Origin: G963662905 sp963676415
GTDB lineage: Bacteria > Bacteroidota > Bacteroidia > Bacteroidales > WRLA01
Direction: 5' to 3'
DNA length: 64,000 nt
NCBI GenBank assembly: GCA_963676415.1
Contig: OY781097.1
Location: forward strand, 2,542,001-2,606,000
This document shows positions 19,677 through 28,035 of the stretch, piece after piece. The first letter of the stretch is position 1. Every line of letters starts with the position of its first letter. The translations under genes were made by a program, and so were the position numbers. The notes under the pieces were generated by a model. The model had not been told where the DNA came from and did not search any database. It saw only the letters and a list, made by a program, of their open reading frames with translations.

Positions 19677-22600
19677 TTATTGTTTAATTAATTTTTGTGA
19701 TAATCGGCCTTCATTCCATTGGATGATAATTATGTACTGAGATGGGGGCAGACTTTCAATGTTTATGTTTGCCTGGTTTTCTGTATAAATTAATATTTTG
19801 CCCTTAAGATTATAAATGCTGATTGCAAAATCCTTGTTTTCTAGACCGCGGATGAGAACAAAATCCTGCGCCGGGTTAGGATGTAAGCTGATATTGTTTT
19901 TAAGTTCTTCTATTGAAACCGGAACGCTTGCACTCAGATCAATGGTCATTTCAACATACTGGCCATTGCTGGTAGCCCTTATTATAATCTGTCCTTTAGC
20001 TTCATTGGCATTTAAGCGCTCAATGTGGAGTTTTTTGTTGTTGATCTGAGCCAGAAATGCTTCTTCATTAGTGTTTTCTTCGAGGCTGATGATAATTTCG
20101 TCATTGTTGTTGTCAGGATCGTCAAAAGATTCGCTTAGGTCAACATCGGTTTCTTCAGGGAATAAACTGAAGTGAACCGGGGCAACAGGATTATCAATCA
20201 CAGGCGGAAGGTCCTGGATTTCTTCACCAATCAGATCAATATCCATATCAACAAAGAGGCCATTTGATGTTGCCTTAACGCGGATTACAGCATTGGCGAC
20301 TTCTTCTTTAAGCCTGTTGATAATCAGGTTCTTTTCGCTAATCTGAACACTGAAAGCATCTTCATTGCTGTTACTTTCGATGCTCAGGACAATTTCGTCA
20401 TTGTTATTGTCGGGATCATTAAAAGCATTGCTCATATCCACCGTAGAATCCTGGGGAAAATCAACAAAATGAACCGGACCTACCTGATGGGCAATTACAG
20501 GTGGCAAATCTTCCTCACCTTCTGCAACCAGCTCAATTTCCATATCAGCATATTTTCCGTTGGATACTGCACGGATTATAATCAGACCATAGGCCGATTC
20601 TTCGGTTAGCCTGTTCAATAGGAGTATTTTTCCATTGAGTTGAGCACTGAAAGCATCTTCATTACTGTTGCTTTGAAAACTGAGTACTATTTCTTCATTA
20701 TTATTATCGGGATCATTAAAAGCATTGCTGAGGTCAATAGTAGAATCCTGAGGGAATTCCGTAAAATGGATGGGGTCAACCTGGTTGGCGATTTCCGGAG
20801 GCAGATCCCCGGCAAAGTCACTGCTGAGCCCAATGGCCATATCCACGAATTTACCATTGCTTGTAGCCCTGATGGTCAAAGAGCCGGACGAGGCCTCTTC
20901 TGTAAGGCGTGTAATGAGAAGCATTTTGCCGTTCATTTCTCCGGCATAATCAATGGGGTTGGCATTATTGGCAACAGCAAGGATAATGTCTTCATTATTA
21001 TTATCGGGATCATTAAAAGCATTGCTGAGGTCAATAGTAGAATCCTGAGGGAATTCCGTAAAATGGATGGGGTCAACCTGATTGGCGATTTCCGGAGGCA
21101 GATCCCCGGCAAAGTCACTGCTGAGCCCAATGGCCATATCCACGAATTTACCATTGCTTGTAGCCCTGATGGTCAAAGAGCCGGACGAGGCCTCTTCTGT
21201 AAGGCGTGTAATGAGAAGCATTTTGCCGTTCATTTCTCCGGCATAATCAATGGGGTTGGCATTATTGGCAACAGCAAGGATAATGTCTTCATTGTCATTA
21301 TCGGGATCATTAAAAGCATTGCTGAGGTCAATAGTAGAATCCTGAGGGAATTCCGTAAAATGGATGGGGTCAACCTGGTTGGCGATTTCCGGAGGCAGAT
21401 CCCCGGCAAAGTCACTGCTGAGCCCAATGGCCATATCCACGAATTTACCATTGCTTGTAGCCCTGATGGTCAAAGAGCCGGACGAGGCCTCTTCTGTAAG
21501 GCGGGTAATGAGAAGCACTTTGCCGTTCATTTCTCCGGCATAATCAATGGGGTTGGCATTATTGGCAACAGCAAGGATAATGTCTTCATTATTATTATCG
21601 GGATCATTAAAAGCATTGCTGAGATCAATAGTAGAATCCTGAGGGAATTCCGTAAAATGGATGGGGTCAACCTGGTTGGCAACTACAGGGGGAAGGTCTG
21701 TTGTGCCGCCAAATTCATCGGCTCCGGCACATGGTGTGCTTGCTGAACGGGTTTCTCCGTCAAAATCATATGCAACTTCGCTCATCGGATGGGCAATGGT
21801 CATATTGTCGCCGGCGGTAAGGTGAAGGTCATTTGTCGAAACGAAAGAAAAACTCTCCATCCGGGAATGCGCATCGCGATTGCTTGCAGTGGCCCAGTCG
21901 GTAAGGCTGCTATAATCATCACTTCCCAGCCGGGCAAATTTTGTCCCGCTCATTTTGCAGAGATTATAATCACTGTTAAAAGCGTCTAAAGCCTGCGATC
22001 GTAGGCGCATTATGTATCCTCCGGCATTGTTTTGTAAGATATTGTTTTTGAATTGCATGGAAATAATTTCATCTTCGGCGAAAATACAGGCAGAACCCAA
22101 AGAGCTGCCTTCAATCAGGCATGTGTTGTGTGCAACGATCAGGTTATCTGTTTCGTCATCAGAGATATTGATAGGATAGCTATAGCTATCATTGGTATGG
22201 ATACGTACCATATTGTTCCGGATAATAATCGGCTCATCGATGCTGCCAACTCCGGGTCGGAATTCAATACCTGTAGCATTTTGGTTATTAAAATCGATTT
22301 GAATGTTATTTTGTTCAACGGTTACATCTTCATAGGCCCTAAAAAAATCCATGGCCTGGAAACCACTTTTCAGGTCGGTATTATTTATAAAGGTGTTGCC
22401 TTTGATTAACAGATGCGATTGGTATGTGCCATAAATTGATTTTGAATATTGGTTTTCGAAATGGCAGTCGATGACTTGGTTCCCTTCTTCTCTTAATCCA
22501 TTGTAGTTGCCTCCTGTGAGGTATAATCCGATATATCCATTGAGAAATGTACAATGTTCAAATTTTGATCCGTTATCAAGATAATCGTCGTTATGACTGT

Positions 22601-23426
22601 AAACCAAATGCTTGTCATTGTTATAGGTGGCATTTGTTAATACAGCCCCAGCTAAACGAAGGTTTTCGAAATGGTTGTTGCAGGCTCCGTTATTGATGTG
22701 CACCAGATTGGAGAAATGAGCGGTGTTGATTGTAATAGTGAGGTTTTTAAAAGTGTAGAAATCGCCGCCATCAATATCAATTGTTGGTTTTTGCAGGTAG
22801 CCGGGATTGCTGGTGAGGGTAACGAGTTCAGGATTGGAGCTGTTTCCTTCGAAAGTGATTCTTTTATCTTCTGTTGAACCGTTAATTTCGTGCAGCACAA
22901 TACTTTCGTCATAGGACCCATTGGCCAGTTCAAAGCTTACATTGTCCATAATACCCCGTTCTTCCAAGGCCTCGACAGCCTCGTTGATTGAATGGAAATC
23001 GGCGCCAGATGAAGCGTCCTGATTGATGGTATAAACTCCGCCCATAGCGTTGCGTGCGGATTTTTTCCCCGTCGGGTTTGCTGTCCAGGCATCAATGCCA
23101 CTTTTATGTGCTTTGGCACGGTTTACAGCAAGGTCAATCACATTGCCGTCAGAAGCCGTGTTACTGATGTCATAGCAGGTTATAAAGCTGTTAGAGCTTT
23201 TGTTTAATTCATGGGTGAGGTCAATACTGAAACCGTTCAGGCTTTCAATCATTTTTTTAGCTATATGGGTATCAAAAACCCATTGACCCTGGCCCGCATT
23301 GTTTTCAATGATTCTCCAACAACCGGGAAGGCCGTCAGTGTTGAAACCCTGATGAAAGAGGCTTCCTGCCTGTGATTGGCACAGCAGGAGCACGATGGCT
23401 CCGGCAATGAACATTAGTTTTTTCAT
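19677..23426 (-). CDS. T9SS surface protein: beta-helix domain plus six cadherin-like repeats
   Basis: The 1249-residue protein has a signal peptide (about 1-20) and a right-handed beta-helix (about 130-560; PbH1-type coils such as HFENLRLAG and IRNNMVRIHTN). Six repeats of about 99 residues follow (each starts DLPPxIxNQVDPIHF and contains DPDNNN), resembling cadherin-like or dystroglycan-type modules. It ends in a type IX sorting domain (SLHPNPAQDFVLI). The first three repeats are nearly identical. Beta-helix modules often bind or cleave polysaccharide, but no active site is visible. Its leader contains a cobalamin riboswitch about 200 bases upstream, unusual for such a protein. Possible roles are surface binding of corrinoids or a B12-linked adhesin; this is inference. 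Confidence 0.9.
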   Translation of the reverse strand: MKKLMFIAGAIVLLLCQSQAGSLFHQGFNTDGLPGCWRIIENNAGQGQWVFDTHIAKKMIESLNGFSIDLTHELNKSSNSFITCYDISNTASDGNVIDLAVNRAKAHKSGIDAWTANPTGKKSARNAMGGVYTINQDASSGADFHSINEAVEALEERGIMDNVSFELANGSYDESIVLHEINGSTEDKRITFEGNSSNPELVTLTSNPGYLQKPTIDIDGGDFYTFKNLTITINTAHFSNLVHINNGACNNHFENLRLAGAVLTNATYNNDKHLVYSHNDDYLDNGSKFEHCTFLNGYIGLYLTGGNYNGLREEGNQVIDCHFENQYSKSIYGTYQSHLLIKGNTFINNTDLKSGFQAMDFFRAYEDVTVEQNNIQIDFNNQNATGIEFRPGVGSIDEPIIIRNNMVRIHTNDSYSYPINISDDETDNLIVAHNTCLIEGSSLGSACIFAEDEIISMQFKNNILQNNAGGYIMRLRSQALDAFNSDYNLCKMSGTKFARLGSDDYSSLTDWATASNRDAHSRMESFSFVSTNDLHLTAGDNMTIAHPMSEVAYDFDGETRSASTPCAGADEFGGTTDLPPVVANQVDPIHFTEFPQDSTIDLSNAFNDPDNNNEDIILAVANNANPIDYAGEMNGKVLLITRLTEEASSGSLTIRATSNGKFVDMAIGLSSDFAGDLPPEIANQVDPIHFTEFPQDSTIDLSNAFNDPDNDNEDIILAVANNANPIDYAGEMNGKMLLITRLTEEASSGSLTIRATSNGKFVDMAIGLSSDFAGDLPPEIANQVDPIHFTEFPQDSTIDLSNAFNDPDNNNEDIILAVANNANPIDYAGEMNGKMLLITRLTEEASSGSLTIRATSNGKFVDMAIGLSSDFAGDLPPEIANQVDPIHFTEFPQDSTIDLSNAFNDPDNNNEEIVLSFQSNSNEDAFSAQLNGKILLLNRLTEESAYGLIIIRAVSNGKYADMEIELVAEGEEDLPPVIAHQVGPVHFVDFPQDSTVDMSNAFNDPDNNNDEIVLSIESNSNEDAFSVQISEKNLIINRLKEEVANAVIRVKATSNGLFVDMDIDLIGEEIQDLPPVIDNPVAPVHFSLFPEETDVDLSESFDDPDNNNDEIIISLEENTNEEAFLAQINNKKLHIERLNANEAKGQIIIRATSNGQYVEMTIDLSASVPVSIEELKNNISLHPNPAQDFVLIRGLENKDFAISIYNLKGKILIYTENQANINIESLPPSQYIIIIQWNEGRLSQKLIKQ
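20750..21690 (-). repeat. 297-bp tandem coding repeats, nearly identical units
   Basis: The landmark GGCAAAGTCA recurs with a 297-bp period (ends at 20820, 21117 and 21414), giving 99 residues per unit. Three units are almost identical; three further units toward the 3' end of the gene are diverged. A long antisense open frame here is a by-product of the repeat. Confidence 0.95.
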
Positions 23427-23619
23427 TTTAATAGTTTGTTAATTAGTTCAAAAATTTCCAATCAATCTTTGATGCTGAAACGTTTGTATGATTCAGCTCT
23501 GAGCCAATTAAAAAACTTCGGAATTTGATGATAAGAGAGGATATGGAATACCATGCCGGAAAACAGCAAGGGGAAAGACGTATTGTTATCCAACCTTAAC
23601 TCCCGAAGGTCTTAACATA

Positions 23620-23790
23620 ATAATCCACGGCAGGTCTTCTGACTTACCTCAAATCCCTGGCGCCTTCCCGTCACTGAAAGACAGTGGCATGAGGCCGGGG
23701 ACATGATAGGCTTACAGCAGCGGGAACTGTTGCCGAATTGCACGGCATTCCCTTTTAATCTGATGCAGAACCGCAAATCAGTGACAAAAG
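23620..23790 (-). promoter_or_regulatory. Cobalamin (AdoCbl-type) riboswitch
   Basis: On the minus strand the segment contains the hallmarks in order: AAAAGGGAATGCCGTGCAAT, AACAGTTCCCGCTGCTGTAA, CCACTG with its pairing arm CAGTG, GGGAAGGCGCC, and the B12 box AAGTCAGAAGACCTGCC at 23629-23645. It lies about 200 bases before the start codon of the 1249-residue surface protein, with no gene between. The class normally turns expression off when B12 is abundant. I did not find a clear terminator or anti-Shine-Dalgarno switch, so the mechanism is open. Confidence 0.9.
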
Positions 23791-23999
23791 TAGGGACTTA
23801 TTATTAATTCCAATTAGAATAATTCAACTTAATTTCTGTAATGATTGAATGTTTTATGCATTATTTAACTTAAATCTTTGATATTAAGTACTTTTATTGA
23901 GGTGATTAAATAAATTCCTATATTATTGTCCAGGGTTTGACTTAAAATTAATCGAAATAAAATATAACCTACACTATTCATAAAACTTTCTATTACGAA

Positions 24000-24131
24000 C
24001 CTAACCACATGGCAAAATTTCAAAACACCACCGTATAGAGTTCAAATCATTGATATTGAATGCTTTGTATAAGTAATCCATTTCATATCTAATAAAGCTT
24101 ACGGATTTGTAGCCATGATTTTTTATTTTAA
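24000..24131. repeat. Element C, 132 bp, copy 1
   Basis: Begins CCTAACCACATGGCAAAATT and ends with GCCATGATTTTTTATTTTAA. The same 132-bp sequence with scattered changes lies at 45858-45989. It is non-coding. The left 25 bases before it resemble the left end of element B. Confidence 0.8.
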
Positions 24132-24160
24132 CCTAATCTGAGCGATTTACACAAAAAAAT

Positions 24161-24340
24161 GGTTCTAATCGTTTTTTTGTGGGGAATAAAAATCGAGGTA
24201 GAATTGGAGGACAAACTTTCCAAAGTTTTAAATTTTGGAAAGTTTGTCCTTGATTAGTTCTCTAAATTTTAATAGGTATTTAAAACTGTATTCCAACCTT
24301 TGAATACTTTAAAGGTTTCCACGGAATTCCGAGTAGAACC
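24161..24340. mobile_element. MITE T, 180 bp, copy 2
   Basis: Ends GGTTCTAATCG and CCGAGTAGAACC, with the internal hairpin GGACAAACTTTCC/GGAAAGTTTGTCC. It abuts the stop codon of the methyltransferase gene at 24352 and probably replaced or displaced that cassette's attC site. Confidence 0.85.
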
Positions 24341-24351
24341 AGATTTATAAA

Positions 24352-25194
24352 CTACTTTTCAGCAATAGTAAACAAAACATTGTCACCATTCCACTGACCT
24401 TCGTTAGATAAAACGTGGTCATTAAAACAGAAGTTTGTAAATCCTTGCCCTGTCAGTTTTTGCTTGATGTCTATTTTGTTGAAAAAGTGTGTCCAAAAAC
24501 GATAGATTTCTGCCTTTTCGTTCTCATCAATCACTATATGCTGGAAAAGAACAACTTTTTCTGTTTCGTACAAGAATGATTGTGACAGCATTAAATAAGG
24601 TGTCGGTTTCCAAAAACCGCCGTTGGATGCCTCCCAGGTGTTAGGGGTAACCTTACTTTCGAGATTATTGTCTTTCAAAACATCGAAAATATATGTTCCG
24701 CTTTTTTTTAATGTAAGGTAAATCTGTTTTAGCAAGTACCTTTGTTCGCTGGAAGTTAATGCACCGAAATCAGTGTAAATAAGGAGTATCAAATCGTATT
24801 GTTCCGGTTGAAACTCTAGTTCGAGATAACTGGCATTGATATACGTAATATCCAGTCCTTTTTCTTTTGCTGATTGCTTTGCATAATTAATGGATGTTTC
24901 CGAAATATCAACTCCTGTAATCGAATGTCCTTGTTTTGCCAGTAGTTCTGCATATAAACCGGGGCCACAGCCTAAGTCTAAGATGTTCAATTTTCCTTTG
25001 TCTTTTTGTGTATTCAAAATCCAATCGACTGTTTTTTCGATGGATTCTTGTTTACGACTGGCAAGGTCGATATCGGGATTTAAATGAGTGTTTAATAATT
25101 GTTTTGAAATATGTCTGTCTGTCCACATAAACGACGTGCTTTTTTCGTAAATAGCCGGACGAGCAGACGCTGAAATAATATCTGTTGTTATCAT
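24352..25194 (-). CDS. Class I SAM-dependent methyltransferase (array cassette gene)
   Basis: This 280-residue protein has the Rossmann methyltransferase motif I NILDLGCGPGLYAELLAKQG (about 73-92), motif II ITGVDIS and a later acidic ILLIYTDFG segment. It resembles small-molecule methyltransferases, but the substrate cannot be told. It is the last gene of the minus-strand array. Its cassette start is read as GTTAGCTCGTG near 25325. The expected matching R'' box after the stop codon is missing because MITE T copy 2 begins 12 bases downstream. Confidence 0.85.
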   Translation of the reverse strand: MITTDIISASARPAIYEKSTSFMWTDRHISKQLLNTHLNPDIDLASRKQESIEKTVDWILNTQKDKGKLNILDLGCGPGLYAELLAKQGHSITGVDISETSINYAKQSAKEKGLDITYINASYLELEFQPEQYDLILLIYTDFGALTSSEQRYLLKQIYLTLKKSGTYIFDVLKDNNLESKVTPNTWEASNGGFWKPTPYLMLSQSFLYETEKVVLFQHIVIDENEKAEIYRFWTHFFNKIDIKQKLTGQGFTNFCFNDHVLSNEGQWNGDNVLFTIAEK

Positions 25195-25324
25195 TATAAA
25201 TTTATTTTAACCGCAGAGGGCACAGAGTAAATCACAGAGAATGCTTGACGTGAGAACTTAGTGTCCTTTGTCGTTTATTATTAAATGTTGTGAAAAATTA
25301 AGGCATACAAAAAACAGCAACACG

Positions 25325-25575
25325 AGCTAACGGTTACAATATTTGCCTTTCTCCCGAACGGGACTGAGATATGTTACAGCGTTTTCATAATGCGACAAAG
25401 ATACATAATTTTCTAATTTGACAAATGACTGATGTTTTTTATCCAAGCGAAAGCAAAAAACAGCTTTTTTGCAATTTTGGGTTTGTGTGTGGCTTATGCG
25501 AAATGTGAAACATTCACAAACACCTGAGATAACACTGCGTGAGTAATTGCAAATGTGCTGTTTCGTGCGTTGGCT
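25325..25575 (-). repeat. Candidate attC site (gene-less or decayed cassette)
   Basis: On the minus strand GCCAACGCACG...CACATTTGCA (from about 25575 down) pairs imperfectly with GGCAAATATTGTAACCGTTAGC (near 25325-25350). This gives the AAC-to-GTT bounded palindrome expected of attC. No gene lies between this site and the next R'' box at 25952, so the cassette would be gene-less. Assignment is weaker than for the other sites. Confidence 0.45.
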
Positions 25576-25579
25576 GTTG

Positions 25580-25655
25580 TTTGAAATAGGCGACTATATC
25601 TTCAGCTTTAGACGTCTCATATCTGACCTGAATTTAAGGCATGAATAAAGCAGGA
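25580..25655 (+). repeat. 76-bp repeat, copy 1 (second at 40584-40660)
   Basis: TTTGAAATAGGC, then CTTCAGCTTTAGACG, then CTGACCTGAATTTAA and GCATGAATAAAGCAGG are shared in the same orientation with 40584-40660. One copy lies near the 3' end of the cassette array and one just beyond its 5' end. No coding potential. Confidence 0.8.
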
Positions 25656-25659
25656 TAGA

Positions 25660-25952
25660 GTTATTGCAAACCAAGGCTTTCGGCTGAAAATGGCTTGTGT
25701 CCCTTCTCAAAAAATATTTGGCAGAAAATACCGCGTAAATTGATTCCCAATATATTGGTACACCGGTTTTTCCAGAATGGCTCGGGACAGGTCCCCAATA
25801 GCTCGGGACAGGTCCCGTGTGATTCTCGGGACAGGCATTTCAATCCATGAAGATTCGGGACACTCCCTGTCCCGACTTATTTGAGGATACCTGACCCGAG
25901 TATTCGGGTTTCCGGCTTAGGCCGGAAAACGATGCTTAATTGTTGCAAACTG
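25660..25952 (-). repeat. Intercassette spacer S, partial copy, with R'' box of the methyltransferase cassette
   Basis: The sequence from CAAACCAAGGCTTTCGGCTG to CGATGCTTAATTGTTGC is shared with the spacers at 31540-31805 and 34050-34322. It contains repeated CTCGGGACAGG-type palindromic segments and CCGGCTTAGGCCGG. The end at 25942-25952 (GTTGCAAACTG) is the R'' box matching the cassette start GTTACAAATAA at 26767-26778. Confidence 0.75.
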
Positions 25953-25957
25953 CAGCT

Positions 25958-26749
25958 TTAAAATTTTTTAGCTTTGATTGAATACATATGTGGTATCTTA
26001 TCTCCATACTTGTCAGAAACCCATTTCCCACTTTCAATTTCAGTCAAGTTAGGGAAACAATTATAAACTTGATAAGGAAATTCATTTAAGAACTCTATTT
26101 TCAACCCGTTTGAAATTAAGCTATTCAAAACTTCACTTAAACTATGATGCCATTCAACGTGTTTCAAATTCTTCTTAGAAACTTCTGAATTGTCGGTATA
26201 AGAATTTTCAACAACAGTTTCAAGTGATTTAGACTTAAAATAACTATCAACTATTTCTGAATTGTCATTTAGCGTATAAATAAATGGATGAAATTCCACC
26301 ATGTAAAAAATCCCATTAGGCTTCAAAAAGCGGTTTATAATTTTTGCCCACTTGTCAAGGTCATTCAACCAGTTAATTGCTCCATAAGATGTGAAAACAA
26401 TGTCAAACTGCTCATCTAAAACATTTTCCAGGTCATATACATTCGAACGAATAAACTTAGCGGGAATTTTCAATTCGTTAGACAATTCAATTGCTTTCTC
26501 TATTGAAGTGTCAGAAATATCAACTCCAACAACATCTGCTCCCAGTCTAGCAAGAGATAAAGTATCCATTCCAAAATGACACTGAAGATGAAGAATTTTC
26601 TTTCCTTTTGTGTCTCCTAATTCTTTAATTTCAATATGGTTTAGTGAAGTTTCTCCTTTCTTAAAACTGTCAACATTATAAAAGCTAGATTCTGCATGCA
26701 AAGTTGTCAATTCATTCCAACTTTGTCTATTATGTTCAAAACTATCCAT
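25958..26749 (-). CDS. Class I SAM-dependent methyltransferase (UbiE/BioC-like), cassette gene
   Basis: A 263-residue protein with motif I KKILHLQCHFGMDTLSLARL (about 50-69; the usual D-x-G-C-G is changed to L-Q-C-H-F-G, as in a known subgroup), VVGVDIS, and FDIVFTSYGAINWL as motif IV. The C-terminal half has YMVEFHPF and an ending like SIKAKKF. The substrate is unknown. The gene fills its cassette almost exactly: start box 29 bases upstream, R'' box 6 bases downstream. Confidence 0.85.
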   Translation of the reverse strand: MDSFEHNRQSWNELTTLHAESSFYNVDSFKKGETSLNHIEIKELGDTKGKKILHLQCHFGMDTLSLARLGADVVGVDISDTSIEKAIELSNELKIPAKFIRSNVYDLENVLDEQFDIVFTSYGAINWLNDLDKWAKIINRFLKPNGIFYMVEFHPFIYTLNDNSEIVDSYFKSKSLETVVENSYTDNSEVSKKNLKHVEWHHSLSEVLNSLISNGLKIEFLNEFPYQVYNCFPNLTEIESGKWVSDKYGDKIPHMYSIKAKKF

Positions 26750-26766
26750 TTACGATTTTTATAGCT

Positions 26767-26911
26767 ATTATTTGTAACGTGTTGCAAATATGGCCAGTAG
26801 CCGTTCTTTTGCAATATTTTTATTAATTACTCTTATGTTTATGCTTCTTCTCATTTGTTTTAATAGCACTAATGCGGCTATGGGCAATGATTTGCTGTTG
26901 GCAACCGTTAT
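26767..26911 (-). repeat. attC-like site, about 145 bp
   Basis: Bounded by GTAACGTGTTGCAAATATGG at one end and GATTTGCTGTTGGCAACCG at the other. The two arms pair imperfectly (TAACG, TTGC, AAAT, GTAGCCG with CGGCTATGG). The sequence is homologous to 38573-38716, including ATGTTTCTTCTCATTTG in the loop. Two similar sites between unrelated genes is what attC repeats of one array look like. Confidence 0.75.
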
Positions 26912-26922
26912 TTTATTTTATT

Positions 26923-28002
26923 TTATTTGATTAATTGCTTGATATTTTGAATTAAGAATCTTTCTACATTCTGTTGAACCATAATTTGAAGTCTACCATC
27001 ATTATCAAAGTCAATTGAAATTATACCTGGCTTTTCTTTTGATTCAGCAAAAAATGATGGTGTGTTTATTTTCCCATTGGAAAATTCTAAAACATATGAA
27101 CAACATATTCTTGTACAATCTATTGTTGGTTTTTTAGGAAACAATTCGAGATCGATATCTTCTTTCTTTTTATCAATTGGAGGAACAAGGTATCTTTCAA
27201 TTAAACTTCCATCAGACGCAGTAATAAGCAAAATATCATCATAATAATTATAGTTCATCACTAAAAATGGAGCTGCTGAATATTCTTCTGATTTTAAATC
27301 AATATATCCTTTCCATATTACATATGTCATATCATCCATTTTTATGAACCGTTCTCCATTGAAAAAAATCATTTCAAAACCTGCCCCCCAATATTCACGT
27401 AATGTGTCAAGTGAAAGTCTTTCTATTCCTAAAAGATTACAGAGATTTATATAATTCAGTGAAATTGCTTTATGTAAATTGCTTTTATCTCCATAGCCTC
27501 CAACATAATATTCTTTTTTTGCATGTTGAATAAAATATTGACTTCCTGAACCTCCTGCAATTACATATTCGTATGTAGCTGACTTTGATTCTGTCCATGA
27601 TCCAATTATTCTTTGATCTATTATTATACCATTTTCGGTATTTTCTGAAAAAATTGCAATGCAAGAACTTTTGTCAAATTCAGAGAAATCATATTCTTCG
27701 AAAAACTGTTTGATATTTTCAGCAGTACTTTCTTTTACTCGAAAATATAATCTAATATCCTCTATAAATGCTTTAAGTTGGTATTCGATACCAGTTAAAC
27801 CTACTACGAGATTATCAGAAATAATATAAATTTTCTGTCTTAAACTAAAAGGAAAAAGTTTTTGTTCTGATGGCAATAAATCATCAACCCCTTTTAAAAA
27901 TGTAGGTAAATGCACATTGTTTTTCTCATGACTTGAACTCATTAATATGTCTCCAACTAATATTGGATATGCAAAATTTAATGTATTAGCAATTAATGTC
28001 AT
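26923..28002 (-). CDS. Unknown protein with an Ntn-hydrolase-like N-terminus, cassette gene
   Basis: A 359-residue protein starting MTLIANTLNFAYPILVGDIL. Its hydrophobic strand then GD-x-L is reminiscent of proteasome-like Ntn hydrolases exposing a Thr2-type nucleophile. This is a pattern impression only. A GGSGSQYF segment (about 150-157) and many Tyr and acidic residues follow. No signal peptide is present. The cassette start box GTTGGCAACC (28019-28028) equals its R'' box (26897-26906) in all ten bases. Its expression would need its own promoter. Confidence 0.6.
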   Translation of the reverse strand: MTLIANTLNFAYPILVGDILMSSSHEKNNVHLPTFLKGVDDLLPSEQKLFPFSLRQKIYIISDNLVVGLTGIEYQLKAFIEDIRLYFRVKESTAENIKQFFEEYDFSEFDKSSCIAIFSENTENGIIIDQRIIGSWTESKSATYEYVIAGGSGSQYFIQHAKKEYYVGGYGDKSNLHKAISLNYINLCNLLGIERLSLDTLREYWGAGFEMIFFNGERFIKMDDMTYVIWKGYIDLKSEEYSAAPFLVMNYNYYDDILLITASDGSLIERYLVPPIDKKKEDIDLELFPKKPTIDCTRICCSYVLEFSNGKINTPSFFAESKEKPGIISIDFDNDGRLQIMVQQNVERFLIQNIKQLIK

Positions 28003-28035
28003 AGGTGTTTAGGTTAATGGTTGCCAACGGCAGTC

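Noticed and set aside
20640..21746. 368-residue plus-strand open frame
   Set aside because: It is antisense to the near-identical 297-bp repeats of the real minus-strand gene, so it stays open through repeat structure alone.
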